45,719 nt of DNA from an uncultured Fibrobacter sp. (GTDB lineage Bacteria > Fibrobacterota > Fibrobacteria > Fibrobacterales > Fibrobacteraceae): the NCBI GenBank assembly GCA_934700345.1, contig CAKUXP010000027.1, forward strand, positions 1 through 45,719, given 5' to 3'. The notes beneath the pieces were generated by a model. The model was not told the origin of the DNA. It searched no databases and worked only from the letters and a program-made list of their open reading frames with translations. Shown here piece by piece: positions 26,697-34,770 of this stretch (positions are counted from its first letter, which is position 1; each line of letters starts with the position of its first letter). Made by a program: the position numbers and the translations under genes.

Positions 26697-26705
26697 GCGA
26701 AAACC

Positions 26706-27320
26706 ATGGAAGCGAACTGGATAGACATTTTTTGCGGATCGGTTCTTCTGATCCTTTCCTGTCTCGGGCTTTATTTTGGACTGGCAAAGACGCTCATCCA
26801 TTTGGTGGCCTGGGTCAGCGGAGCTCTCGGGGTTATCTACGCTCCCGAATTTCTCGGGCAGTTTCTTGTTGAAAACTTTAACTTCTCCGAAACGGCGACG
26901 ATCATTCTCGCACGGGTTCTCGGATTCTTGCTGCCATTTCTCGTTCTGCGGATTATCGGACATTTTATCAACAAATTCATCAAGCGGCATCTTTCATTCC
27001 CCAATGCGATTGCAGGCGGAATTCTCGGACTCGTCAAAGGCCTGATTCCGTGCCTCATTTTGCTTTCGACGCTCTACCTGTTACCGCTTAGCGGAAATCT
27101 GGAACGGCAGCGGGACAGTTCCCTCGCCTATTCCCTCTACGCAAAAATTCTCCGCGACTCCGGAGTTGAAGAGAAAATCACCTCCGCCCAGGATTCCATA
27201 CAAAGTAAAACTACAGACAAGATAAACGAGACGATTGACAGTTCAAAAGTAAAGATTTCAAAGGCGGCTAGCGAATCCATCCAGAACCGAATCGATTCGC
27301 TCAACATTCCAAAACGCTGA
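26706..27320 (+). CDS. CvpA family membrane protein
   Basis: 204 residues. The N-terminal 130 residues contain four hydrophobic helices in the CvpA pattern (WIDIFCGSVLLILSCLGLYFG, then PFLVLRIIGHFINKFIK, then AIAGGILGLVKGLIPCLILL). The C-terminal 75 residues are polar and helical. CvpA was named for colicin V production in E. coli, and family members are linked to envelope homeostasis; the molecular role is unsettled. It lies 9 nt after the kinase gene and is probably co-transcribed with it, so it may be a substrate or partner of the kinase, which is inference. Confidence 0.85.
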   Translation: MEANWIDIFCGSVLLILSCLGLYFGLAKTLIHLVAWVSGALGVIYAPEFLGQFLVENFNFSETATIILARVLGFLLPFLVLRIIGHFINKFIKRHLSFPNAIAGGILGLVKGLIPCLILLSTLYLLPLSGNLERQRDSSLAYSLYAKILRDSGVEEKITSAQDSIQSKTTDKINETIDSSKVKISKAASESIQNRIDSLNIPKR

Positions 27321-27376
27321 ATTCCAAGGTTTGTTCCCAAAATTCTTTGCGACAGGGATACGCTCCTAGATGGGCA

Positions 27377-28456
27377 TCAACTACGTAACGACCCCGCGGA
27401 AATATGCCTACCGAAGCTTTTTCCGGATTCGCCTTCCAACCGGAAAAACCCATAATCAGCAAAGCTAGCGCATCGGGCCATTAGATTCTTTCTAATCGTC
27501 GCAATGGCCGTTTCCGACAGGTCCACGCCAATCCATCGGCGTTTCAATCGTTCCGCCTCGACAAGCGTTCCTCCGGAACCGGCAAAGCAATCCATCACGA
27601 TTGAATTTTCATCCGATGAAGCTTTGATAATCATTTCGAGCATTTCGTGATTTTTTTCCGTCGGATAGATCGGCCTTACCGGGTCCTTAAAAGTCCAGAT
27701 GTCCTGAAGCTTTTTCGTCAGATGATCTTCCGCATAGTTTATCTTGCGCGGGTTTCCCTTGGAAGACCACTCGATAAGTCCCCTGCGGTCCAATTCTTCG
27801 AGCTCCTCGACGCTGCAACGCCAATGACGACCCGGAGGCGGGAAAGTTCCCTTGAACTTTTGCGAAGAGCACCCTTTTTTCGTTTCTCCCGGAGCGTGGA
27901 TCGGAACCGTTGTATAGCGTCTTCCGTTCTTGTCGATTTTAGAATACAGTCTTGCGATTTCCTCTTCCGACATGGAAACGCGCGGTTCGTGCCAAATCGG
28001 ATTTTTTCCTTTCGTATAAAAAAGAATCATATCCTTTATATTGCCGTAGCCGATTCTCGAAAAATTCTTGGGATTGCATTTTACCCGGGTAATGTCGTTT
28101 CTAAAATTTTCGATTCCAAAAATTTCGTCCAGCATCACCTTGACATAATGTCCGATTTTGTAATCGATGTGAAGATAAAACGACCCCCTGTCGGAAAGCA
28201 GTTCATAAATGACGGCAACCCGTTTCCGCAGGAACTCGATAAAATCTTCACCGATTAACTTATCCGAATAAGCGACAGCGCCCTTCGCAGAACTGCTGAT
28301 CGTCGCAACGCGTCCGTCATTATCCATCCGAAATTCCCCGCCCGTCGCAAAAGGCGGATCGATATAGACCAAATCGATTTTCCCTTTCATCCCGAGCTTA
28401 TCGCGCAAGTAGAGCAAGGCTTCCAGATTGTCCCCCTGGATAAGAAGATTTTTCAT
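27377..28456 (-). CDS. Type II DNA methyltransferase (N6-adenine or N4-cytosine, beta class)
   Basis: 359 residues. The catalytic motif IV DPPF (33-36) comes near the N-terminus and the SAM-binding motif FAGSGG (291-296) near the C-terminus, with the target-recognition region between; this IV-then-I order defines beta-class amino-methyltransferases. The GVDLSETA segment is motif II. It should protect host DNA from the linked restriction enzyme. The ATG overlaps the endonuclease stop (ATGA) and has GGAG 5 nt upstream. Recognition sequence cannot be read from the protein. The two genes form one operon and converge on cvpA. Confidence 0.9.
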   Translation of the reverse strand: MKNLLIQGDNLEALLYLRDKLGMKGKIDLVYIDPPFATGGEFRMDNDGRVATISSSAKGAVAYSDKLIGEDFIEFLRKRVAVIYELLSDRGSFYLHIDYKIGHYVKVMLDEIFGIENFRNDITRVKCNPKNFSRIGYGNIKDMILFYTKGKNPIWHEPRVSMSEEEIARLYSKIDKNGRRYTTVPIHAPGETKKGCSSQKFKGTFPPPGRHWRCSVEELEELDRRGLIEWSSKGNPRKINYAEDHLTKKLQDIWTFKDPVRPIYPTEKNHEMLEMIIKASSDENSIVMDCFAGSGGTLVEAERLKRRWIGVDLSETAIATIRKNLMARCASFADYGFFRLEGESGKSFGRHISAGSLRS

Positions 28457-29259
28457 AGGGACTCCAGGAATTCCCGCAATACAAGGGACGACATCATGTT
28501 GTATTCCGTTTTCAGCAGATCCCTGAAAAGCTTTCCATTGTTTCGGATGTAAGGGACGCCGTCAATGATTCCGATTTTCACAACGCTTTCGTCGGACAGT
28601 TTCGACTCCACGGTCGCCATCGCATCGAAAAACTGGTCGTTTTGATGTCCGCCGAAATCCGAGATGAATTTCGCTTCGCCGATAACGTATCTTCCATTGT
28701 AGCGGGCGATAAAATCCAACCCCTTGTTTCGCCCGTAGCCGAACTTTCGCCTTGCAAAATCCATCATGGAACTGTCGGAACCGTCTAGAATCGCATTGTC
28801 CGCATTGCACACAAATGAATTTTCCGGAACGGGAAAAAGCCCGAGCGCACCGGATTTCAGCCAATTGCGAAACATCGGGCCCATCTGGCGATTCGCTTCC
28901 TTGGGTTCCGTACAGCGCTTGTAAATTTCCCGATATCCCATTTCATACAAATCCCCGCAAATTCTCTCGATGATTTTCGGGTTTCTCCTGATCGCGGAAT
29001 CCGACTTCCGAAGATAGGGGATGTAGCTGTCCTTTACCGGAAACAGATCCAGTTCGAGCAGGGATTTTATCAAATTGTAATTGTCCCGCTCGTTGAAGTA
29101 CCGCTCGACGCGCGCCATGACGCCTTCGTCCACTTTCCGGATGTTGCTATGGACAACAGGGTAAACCGCATAAAGATCATCTAGGTATGACTTGCCCTCC
29201 GCATAGTCGATGCTCTTTTGCGTCCAGATATTTTTCGCCCGTTCGATCGCGGTAGCCAT
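28453..29259 (-). CDS. Type II restriction endonuclease, PD-(D/E)XK type
   Basis: 268 residues from the ATG at 29259, which has AGGA 5 nt upstream; in-frame alternatives at 29298 and 29376 have no ribosome site. The likely active site is GLDFIARYNGRYVIGEAKF, that is Asp, then about 12 residues, then Glu-Ala-Lys, followed by ISDFGGHQNDQF. This Asp...ExK arrangement and the GGHQNxQF continuation resemble type II enzymes of the Tsp45I kind, but I hold the family name loosely. It should cut unmethylated DNA at the site protected by the adjacent methyltransferase, to which it is translationally coupled. Confidence 0.8.
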   Translation of the reverse strand: MATAIERAKNIWTQKSIDYAEGKSYLDDLYAVYPVVHSNIRKVDEGVMARVERYFNERDNYNLIKSLLELDLFPVKDSYIPYLRKSDSAIRRNPKIIERICGDLYEMGYREIYKRCTEPKEANRQMGPMFRNWLKSGALGLFPVPENSFVCNADNAILDGSDSSMMDFARRKFGYGRNKGLDFIARYNGRYVIGEAKFISDFGGHQNDQFFDAMATVESKLSDESVVKIGIIDGVPYIRNNGKLFRDLLKTEYNMMSSLVLREFLESL

Positions 29260-29449
29260 TTTGTTCCTCGTCTTGGAAGTGAACGAGTCACTCTTCATCG
29301 AAAGAAAACCGCGAAGACAGAAAACCAAGAAAACGTTCAACGCATGTACCGGAAAATACACGCGAAATCCAGGCACCGCACAAATAACAGGATGCCTACG
29401 ACGCCAACATTTTTCATTGGCGCGCGAACGTTTGTCTTATCCTATGGTT

Positions 29450-29490
29450 TTGAAAAGTGTCGAAGTTTTCAGCTGTCGAACAAGAGCAAA
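29450..29490. repeat. Direct repeat copy 1, hairpin-forming
   Basis: About 40 nt, nearly identical to 29713-29752. It contains an inverted repeat TGAAAA/TTTTCA (29451-29456 with 29466-29471) and ends in GAACAAGAGCAAA. Confidence 0.8.
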
Positions 29491-29712
29491 CCCGGCAAGA
29501 GCTGTTCCTGTCGCACTCCCCACGCGGATTTCAAGAAAAAGGCGTGGAATTGAATGCATTTACCCAACTGAAGGCCTTCGACTGCCGAAACCAAGCAAAC
29601 ACAAACAACCCACGCCCCAAAAAGGTCTCCCGCGACTCGGCCCAAAGCCTTATCGCCAAGCGATGCCCCTAAAAGATAGAGGCAGACGTGAGCGTTCGCC
29701 TTGAACCGGGTC

Positions 29713-29752
29713 TTGAAAAGTGTCGAAGTTTTCAGTTCGGAACAAGAGCAAA
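29713..29752. repeat. Direct repeat copy 2, hairpin-forming
   Basis: Second copy, differing from the first by a few bases and one indel after TTTTCAG; its TGAAAA/TTTTCA arms are at 29714-29719 and 29729-29734. Sequence flanking the two copies is not similar. Confidence 0.8.
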
Positions 29753-30017
29753 ACTCTTTATGTAGCAAAGAATATAGGTTATTTAACCGCCGATGTCAAA
29801 GATTTTATATCCGCCCATTGGCTGTTTCATTTTGCAAAATCCTAGTCCCCGACTTCTCGTTTTTAAGCTCGCCAGGATTCCCATTACTCCGAATCGGGAT
29901 TCTAGCGAATCTCCGCCTCTCCAGAATGACGAAGGGAAAAAAGCAGTTCGCTCTGCAGAGCAATTCCTCATTCCTAATCCCTAGACTTAACCGTTCGCTG
30001 TCCCAACTTCTAATTTC

Positions 30018-30023
30018 TATCTT
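30018..30023 (+). promoter_or_regulatory. Putative -10 element of hemG
   Basis: TATCTT followed by 7 nt (TTCCCGC) and the ATG at 30031, with no Shine-Dalgarno sequence. Confidence 0.4.
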
Positions 30024-30030
30024 TTCCCGC

Positions 30031-31368
30031 ATGAAAAAAGTTGCGATTATCGGAGCCGGAATTACCGGGCTTTCCGCGGCGTTCTATGCCAAGAAAAACG
30101 GAGATGCAGTCACCGTATTTGAAAAGGAAAATCACGTCGGTGGCGTCATCCAGACATTCCAAAAGAACGGTTTCACCTACGAAACGGGACCTAGCACAAG
30201 TGTCGTCAGTCTGCCCGAAGTTGTCGAGCTTTTTGAAGATTTGGGCATTCTGAATCTTCTCGAAGAAGCGCCAAGCCTTTCGGGAAACCGCTTCATCCTC
30301 AAGAAGGACACGCTGCACGCCCTGCCTTCGGGACCTGTCAGCGGGCTTTTCACGCCGCTTTTTTCGTTCAAGGACAAATTCGGGATTCTGCTTGAACCGT
30401 TCAAGAAACCAGGAACCGACCCGAACGAAACGCTCTCTTCGCTTGTCCGGAGACGCCTAGGCGAATCGTTCCTCGACTATGCGGTCGATCCCTTTGTATC
30501 CGGAGTCTATGCCGGAAATCCCGACCAGATGATTCCCAAATACGCCTTGCCGAAGCTCTACAATCTCGAACAGAACTACGGAAGCTTCATCCGAGGATCT
30601 ATCCAGAAAATGAAGGAACCGAAAACGGAACGCGCAAAAAAGGCGACGAAGAAAACCTTTTCCGTCGAAGGCGGGCTGGAAGTTCTCATTCGAAAGATCG
30701 AAGAGGCAGTCGGAAAAGAAAACTTTGTATTGAACGCGCAACCTGTCGTCGTCCCCGAGAACGGATCCTACAAGATTTTTTCAGGCGGTAAATCTTTCGG
30801 ACCTTTTGACAGGATAATCTATGCGGCAGGTTCGAGCCGCGTATTCGAAGCGTTTCCGTTCGCCAGGGAAAATTTCCCGGACGCAACCCAGGTCCTTTAC
30901 GCCAAGGTAGCGGAACTCGCCATCGGATTCAACAAGTGGGAAGGGATTCCGCTCGACGGTTTCGGTGCGCTGATGCCGTCCAAGGAAAAGCGTAACGTTC
31001 TCGGAATCCTCTACATGTCCTCCCTGTTTGAAAACCGCTGTCCCAAAGGCGGAGCGCTTCTCGCCGTATTCGTCGGCGGACTGCGGCATCCGGAATTTCT
31101 CGACATGACGGACGATGCACTCAAGGAAATGGTCGGCAAGGAGGTCCAGGAAATTCTGCGGATTCCGAATTTCAAGCCGGACCTCTTCGAAATTTCCCGC
31201 CACGAAGAAGCGATTCCCCAATACGATCTCAAGACGCCTCTTAGGCAAAAGGCGTATTCCGAAATCGAAAAGGCCTATCCGGGAATCCTCATGGGCGGAA
31301 ACGGAATCGACGGTATCGGAATGTCCGCCCGCATCGCCCAGGGCAGAGCCCTTGCCGAACGCATCTGA
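30031..31368 (+). CDS. hemG: Protoporphyrinogen/coproporphyrinogen oxidase (HemY type)
   Basis: 445 residues from the ATG at 30031, where the FAD-binding motif begins at once (VAIIGAGITGLSAA, glycines at 8, 10 and 13, then VFEKE). Further family features are GGVIQTFQKNGFTYETGPSTS, the YAVDPFVSGVYAGNP substrate region, SVEGGLEVLI, and the C-terminal FAD loop GGNGIDGIGMSARIAQG. The enzyme oxidises a porphyrinogen late in haem synthesis; whether the substrate is protoporphyrinogen or coproporphyrinogen III is not settled by sequence alone. A longer frame upstream to 29701 crosses the repeat region and is not protein-like. Confidence 0.88.
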   Translation: MKKVAIIGAGITGLSAAFYAKKNGDAVTVFEKENHVGGVIQTFQKNGFTYETGPSTSVVSLPEVVELFEDLGILNLLEEAPSLSGNRFILKKDTLHALPSGPVSGLFTPLFSFKDKFGILLEPFKKPGTDPNETLSSLVRRRLGESFLDYAVDPFVSGVYAGNPDQMIPKYALPKLYNLEQNYGSFIRGSIQKMKEPKTERAKKATKKTFSVEGGLEVLIRKIEEAVGKENFVLNAQPVVVPENGSYKIFSGGKSFGPFDRIIYAAGSSRVFEAFPFARENFPDATQVLYAKVAELAIGFNKWEGIPLDGFGALMPSKEKRNVLGILYMSSLFENRCPKGGALLAVFVGGLRHPEFLDMTDDALKEMVGKEVQEILRIPNFKPDLFEISRHEEAIPQYDLKTPLRQKAYSEIEKAYPGILMGGNGIDGIGMSARIAQGRALAERI

Positions 31369-31380
31369 CAACACTTTTTG

Positions 31381-31386
31381 TATATT
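31381..31386 (+). promoter_or_regulatory. Putative -10 element of tRNA-Leu
   Basis: TATATT 16 nt before the mature 5' end of the tRNA, leaving a leader of about 9 nt for RNase P to remove. It is the same element that lies close to several start codons in this window. Confidence 0.5.
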
Positions 31387-31402
31387 TACCTGCGTCACAC
31401 CG

Positions 31403-31485
<83 letters not shown>

Positions 31486-31501
31486 CTACTCGACAAGAAC
31501 T

Positions 31502-31945
31502 ATGATTGAATACTATCCCGATTCCATCTACTATCCGCGCGAAGCGGTCGAAGCGAAATACGCAAAAGGCGAACTTTCCAAGGTTGAACTTCGTCTGCTA
31601 GGCTTTGCCGAACGCCACAAGAACCGTGTCTGGACAATCTCCAAGGAAGACAGCGCAAACCCGAGCGACGGCGTTTTGCTCGACAATCTGCGCGCCTACC
31701 TGCTCGTCCGCGGCTCGCTACAGCCCGCAGCGGAAATGGCCGACCTCATCCAGGAAATCAACAAGGAAGTCTGGTACCGGAACGAAGAACAGAAGGGAAA
31801 GGAGAATCCCGAAGAAGTCGCCATCAACTGGGAAGAGCAATACGAGAAGAAATGGCGGCAGGCCCGGATGTTCGAAGCCTTTGTCCTTATTGACAAGTGC
31901 AAGGACAAGCTCATCGAGATTTTGCGTTCCGTGAACGCGAAGTAA
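31502..31945 (+). CDS. Small charged protein of unknown function
   Basis: 147 residues from the ATG at 31502, 16 nt after the tRNA. There is no signal peptide or membrane segment. The protein is rich in Glu, Lys and Arg and predicted helical, with a Tyr-rich opening (MIEYYPDSIYYPREA) and a C-terminal amphipathic helix (FEAFVLIDKCKDKLIEIL). I do not recognise the family. The frame has normal codon use for the window. No Shine-Dalgarno sequence is clear, so it may be transcribed with the tRNA and processed. Confidence 0.7.
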   Translation: MIEYYPDSIYYPREAVEAKYAKGELSKVELRLLGFAERHKNRVWTISKEDSANPSDGVLLDNLRAYLLVRGSLQPAAEMADLIQEINKEVWYRNEEQKGKENPEEVAINWEEQYEKKWRQARMFEAFVLIDKCKDKLIEILRSVNAK

Positions 31946-31954
31946 TTTTTCGCC

Positions 31955-33652
31955 TTAACTTTTTCCGAACGACTTGACCAGCAGCTGGATAGTCCGCTGG
32001 CCGTTATAGACATTCCAAACAGGTTCGAAAAAGAGGGAGACCGTCTTGCGGGATTTTTCGATTTGCCTTTTGGCGTCCGCCATCCCGAAGGCTATCGCCG
32101 AAAACTGGGAACTTCCGCTTTGCGAAAGCTTGAGCTGCAGATGTCCGCCGCGCAGTTCGCGCAGACGCTCGACCCGTACATTTTCCGCATAGAGAACCGG
32201 GTAGGGATTTTTCCCGCCGAAAGGTTCCAAATCCTGGAGAGCCTGCATAAAGCGCGGGGTGATTTCATTTAGCGCCGCCGGAACATAATCCGGAATTTCT
32301 TCATGGATGCTTTCGTCGCCCGGGTAGTTCTGCTCTACGGCTAAATCCTGCAAGCGATCCCGCAAGATAGGGATATTCTCTTCGTGGATGCTGAAACCCG
32401 CGGCGTTGGCATGTCCTCCCCAGCGGAGAAACAGGTCGCGGACGTCGAACAGAGCCTTGTGCCAGTTAAAGCCGGGAACGGCTCGGGCCGAAGCCTGCGC
32501 GATGCCGTTTTCAAGCGAGAGGACAGCGGAAGGACGGTTAAAGGTCTGTGCGATTTTCGCCGCCACGATTCCGATGACTCCCGGATGCCAAGATTTCCCT
32601 TCGACGACAAGCACGCGCGGAATTTCATCGCCGTAGCGTTCCTTCACCAGGTCGATAGCGACCCGCGAAATGTCCGCTTCCGTTTTCTTGCGGAGCTCGT
32701 TATACTTGAAAAGCCTGCCCAAAAGTGCCGGTGCGTCGGAAGCCTTGTCGCAAAGCAGAATATCCAGGGCGGCATCGGGCTTGTCCATCCGACCGGGAGC
32801 GTTCATCAGCGGAGCGATGCGGAAGAGAACATCCTGACCGCCGACATAGGGCGAATTTTCCAGCTGTCGACGGCAAAGTTCGCGGACTCCGGGCCAGTGA
32901 CTTTCCAAAAGCATCGAAAGGCCGCGCCGCGTCAAGTAGCGGTTCTCGGGCGTCATCTCGACCAAGTCCGCAAGTGTTCCCAGTGCGACCAAGTCCAGAT
33001 ATTTTTCCGCAGAGCCTTTATGCTCCTTTTTAAAAAGGGTATCGATGAATTTGTACGAAACACCCGCGCCGCAAAGCGACTTGTTCGGATAGAGGCAGCC
33101 GTCCTGACAAGGATCTAGCAGGACATCGCACGGAGGAAGCCCGTCGCCCGAAGGCTCATGGTGATCGATGACCATCACGCGCATTCCTTTCGACTTGGCG
33201 TATTCGATTTCCGTATTTGCCGTAATTCCCGTATCGACTGTTAGAAGATACTTGACACCGTCGGCAAGCATCTTCCCGACCGTTTCTACCGAAAGCCCGT
33301 AGCCGGAACCGGAACCCAGACGACACGGCAGACGACACGAAGCGTCAACCCCTATTTCGGAAAGTCCCCGCTTGAGAATGGCTGTTCCCGTCAGGCCATC
33401 CATGTCATAATCACCGAAGATGCAAAGTTTTTCCCCTGATTTCCTTGCCTGCAAGATCCAGTCCAGAGATTCTGCCATGCCGCGCATCGGAGCCTTGGGC
33501 GATAACGGGTCGAGAACATGGGTGGACACACTGTGAATCTTCCCATAGGCTTCGGCAACCGAAGAGCATCCTTTTGCCACGAGAATCCGGGCAAGAAGGT
33601 GCGGAATTTCCAAGCGATGGGCAATCGACGTGGCGAGAAGTTCCGCATTCAT
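31955..33652 (-). CDS. recJ: Single-stranded-DNA exonuclease RecJ
   Basis: 565 residues. RecJ degrades single-stranded DNA 5' to 3' in recombination and mismatch repair. The DHH phosphoesterase motifs are present: DYDMDG (81-86), VDTGI (139-143) and IDHHEPSG (DHH at 163-165), then the DHHA1 domain with VEGKSWHPGVIGIVAAK and the GGHANAAGFS motif, and a C-terminal OB-like domain. The length is normal for the family. It is coupled to holB by an ATGA overlap (33649-33652). Confidence 0.95.
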   Translation of the reverse strand: MNAELLATSIAHRLEIPHLLARILVAKGCSSVAEAYGKIHSVSTHVLDPLSPKAPMRGMAESLDWILQARKSGEKLCIFGDYDMDGLTGTAILKRGLSEIGVDASCRLPCRLGSGSGYGLSVETVGKMLADGVKYLLTVDTGITANTEIEYAKSKGMRVMVIDHHEPSGDGLPPCDVLLDPCQDGCLYPNKSLCGAGVSYKFIDTLFKKEHKGSAEKYLDLVALGTLADLVEMTPENRYLTRRGLSMLLESHWPGVRELCRRQLENSPYVGGQDVLFRIAPLMNAPGRMDKPDAALDILLCDKASDAPALLGRLFKYNELRKKTEADISRVAIDLVKERYGDEIPRVLVVEGKSWHPGVIGIVAAKIAQTFNRPSAVLSLENGIAQASARAVPGFNWHKALFDVRDLFLRWGGHANAAGFSIHEENIPILRDRLQDLAVEQNYPGDESIHEEIPDYVPAALNEITPRFMQALQDLEPFGGKNPYPVLYAENVRVERLRELRGGHLQLKLSQSGSSQFSAIAFGMADAKRQIEKSRKTVSLFFEPVWNVYNGQRTIQLLVKSFGKS

Positions 33653-34770
33653 TTCTTATATCCTTCAAAGAGCCCGATGGAGAGTGTCTGGAGAGCGACT
33701 ATCGTCGAATTTTTACGGTTAGCGATTTTTTCCGATGCGATGTTTATGTCGAGAATCGCCTTTTCGAGAGCTTCCGCCCCGAAGCGTCCCAAATTCATTT
33801 GTTCCAAATTTTTCCGCTGATCGGGCATCCGTACAGGTTCGCCGGAAAAAATCCGAAGCGAATCCGCAACAAGGAAACTGACTAAATCCAGCACTGTCAC
33901 CGCCTTGTCCGCAGCCGAAGCGCCCTTCGGAAAATTCCTGTCCAGTTCAAAGAACAGATCCGAATAGTTTCCCTCGACACTGTCCTTCAGGAAGTCGAAA
34001 GCGAGCGTTTCGTTTTCCGCGATATCCTCGTTGTAATGACAAGCCATTCCCGGGGATCCCTGGGACATCCCAAGCGCATCGGGAGAAACCTCTTCGGAAG
34101 ACACCCGACGGACAATCGCCTCGACTTCGAGAGAAGAAAGTGCAGGCAACCGAAGCGAGAGGCAACGGCTCCGGATAGTCTGCAAAAGTCTTCCGCCGTT
34201 CGATGTCGTGAGAATGAAATAGGTGTTCGGCGGTACCTCTTCGAGCGTTTTTAAAAGCGCATTGGCTGCGGCTTCGTTCATCCGGTCCGCTTCGGCAATG
34301 ATGACCGTACGTACTCCGACACTCGCTTTTGAGAATTGAGCAGTCATGCTCCGAATCTGTTCCACCGAAATTTGCGAAATTCCCGAAAAGACGGACACGG
34401 AATAGGGATTGTCAAAAATTTTCGATATGTATTCCGCCTTAATTTCTTCGACGGTTTTCGCCTTGGAAGCCCCCGAAACATCCACCGCGGATTTTGCGTT
34501 TGCCTCGGCGGTTTCGAGCGGAATCACCCAGCCCTGTACATTTCCCGGATCCGATGCGATCCTGCATCCCATGCACTTTCCGCAAGGCGCCTGTTCGCTA
34601 TCCATGCAAGAGAGCGTTTTCGCAAGTTCGATTGCAAGCCCCTTCTTGCCGATTCCGCGTTCGCCCTCGATGAGGACCGCTTGCGGGAAACGGTTTTCGA
34701 CAAGCGCGTTTTCGAGGAGCGTTCGCGCGCCTAGCTGGGATTTCGGACCTTCAAGGAAAAACTTCTTCAT
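33649..34770 (-). CDS. holB: DNA polymerase III delta' subunit
   Basis: 373 residues from the ATG at 34770, which overlaps the upstream stop as ATGA; a GTG at 34785 is the alternative. Clamp-loader features are FPQAVLIEGERGIGKKGLAIELAK, the zinc-binding cysteines in CMDSEQAPCGKCMGC, ISVEQIRSMT, the DEAD-like sensor region EADRMNEAAANALLKTLEEVP and TIRSRCLSLRLP (the SRC motif). The protein is part of the clamp loader that places the sliding clamp on DNA. A segment of about 40 residues between the zinc module and ISVEQIR is longer than usual. Confidence 0.9.
   Translation of the reverse strand: MKKFFLEGPKSQLGARTLLENALVENRFPQAVLIEGERGIGKKGLAIELAKTLSCMDSEQAPCGKCMGCRIASDPGNVQGWVIPLETAEANAKSAVDVSGASKAKTVEEIKAEYISKIFDNPYSVSVFSGISQISVEQIRSMTAQFSKASVGVRTVIIAEADRMNEAAANALLKTLEEVPPNTYFILTTSNGGRLLQTIRSRCLSLRLPALSSLEVEAIVRRVSSEEVSPDALGMSQGSPGMACHYNEDIAENETLAFDFLKDSVEGNYSDLFFELDRNFPKGASAADKAVTVLDLVSFLVADSLRIFSGEPVRMPDQRKNLEQMNLGRFGAEALEKAILDINIASEKIANRKNSTIVALQTLSIGLFEGYKK

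Larger units (their letters stand above)
29260..30030. other. 770-bp region without a convincing gene
   Basis: No frame here has recognisable protein content. The region holds the promoter side of the restriction operon, a pair of 40-nt direct repeats (29450 and 29713), a stretch around 29860-29940 that reads like intergenic repeat debris, and the perfect palindrome GCTCTGCAGAGC (29950-29961). An open frame of 99 codons on the minus strand (29469-29768) includes both repeat copies and is probably not a gene. Confidence 0.6.

Noticed and set aside
29469..29768. 99-codon open frame on the minus strand over the repeat pair
   Set aside because: Its content is made by the direct repeats and low-complexity bases, with no ribosome site or domain.
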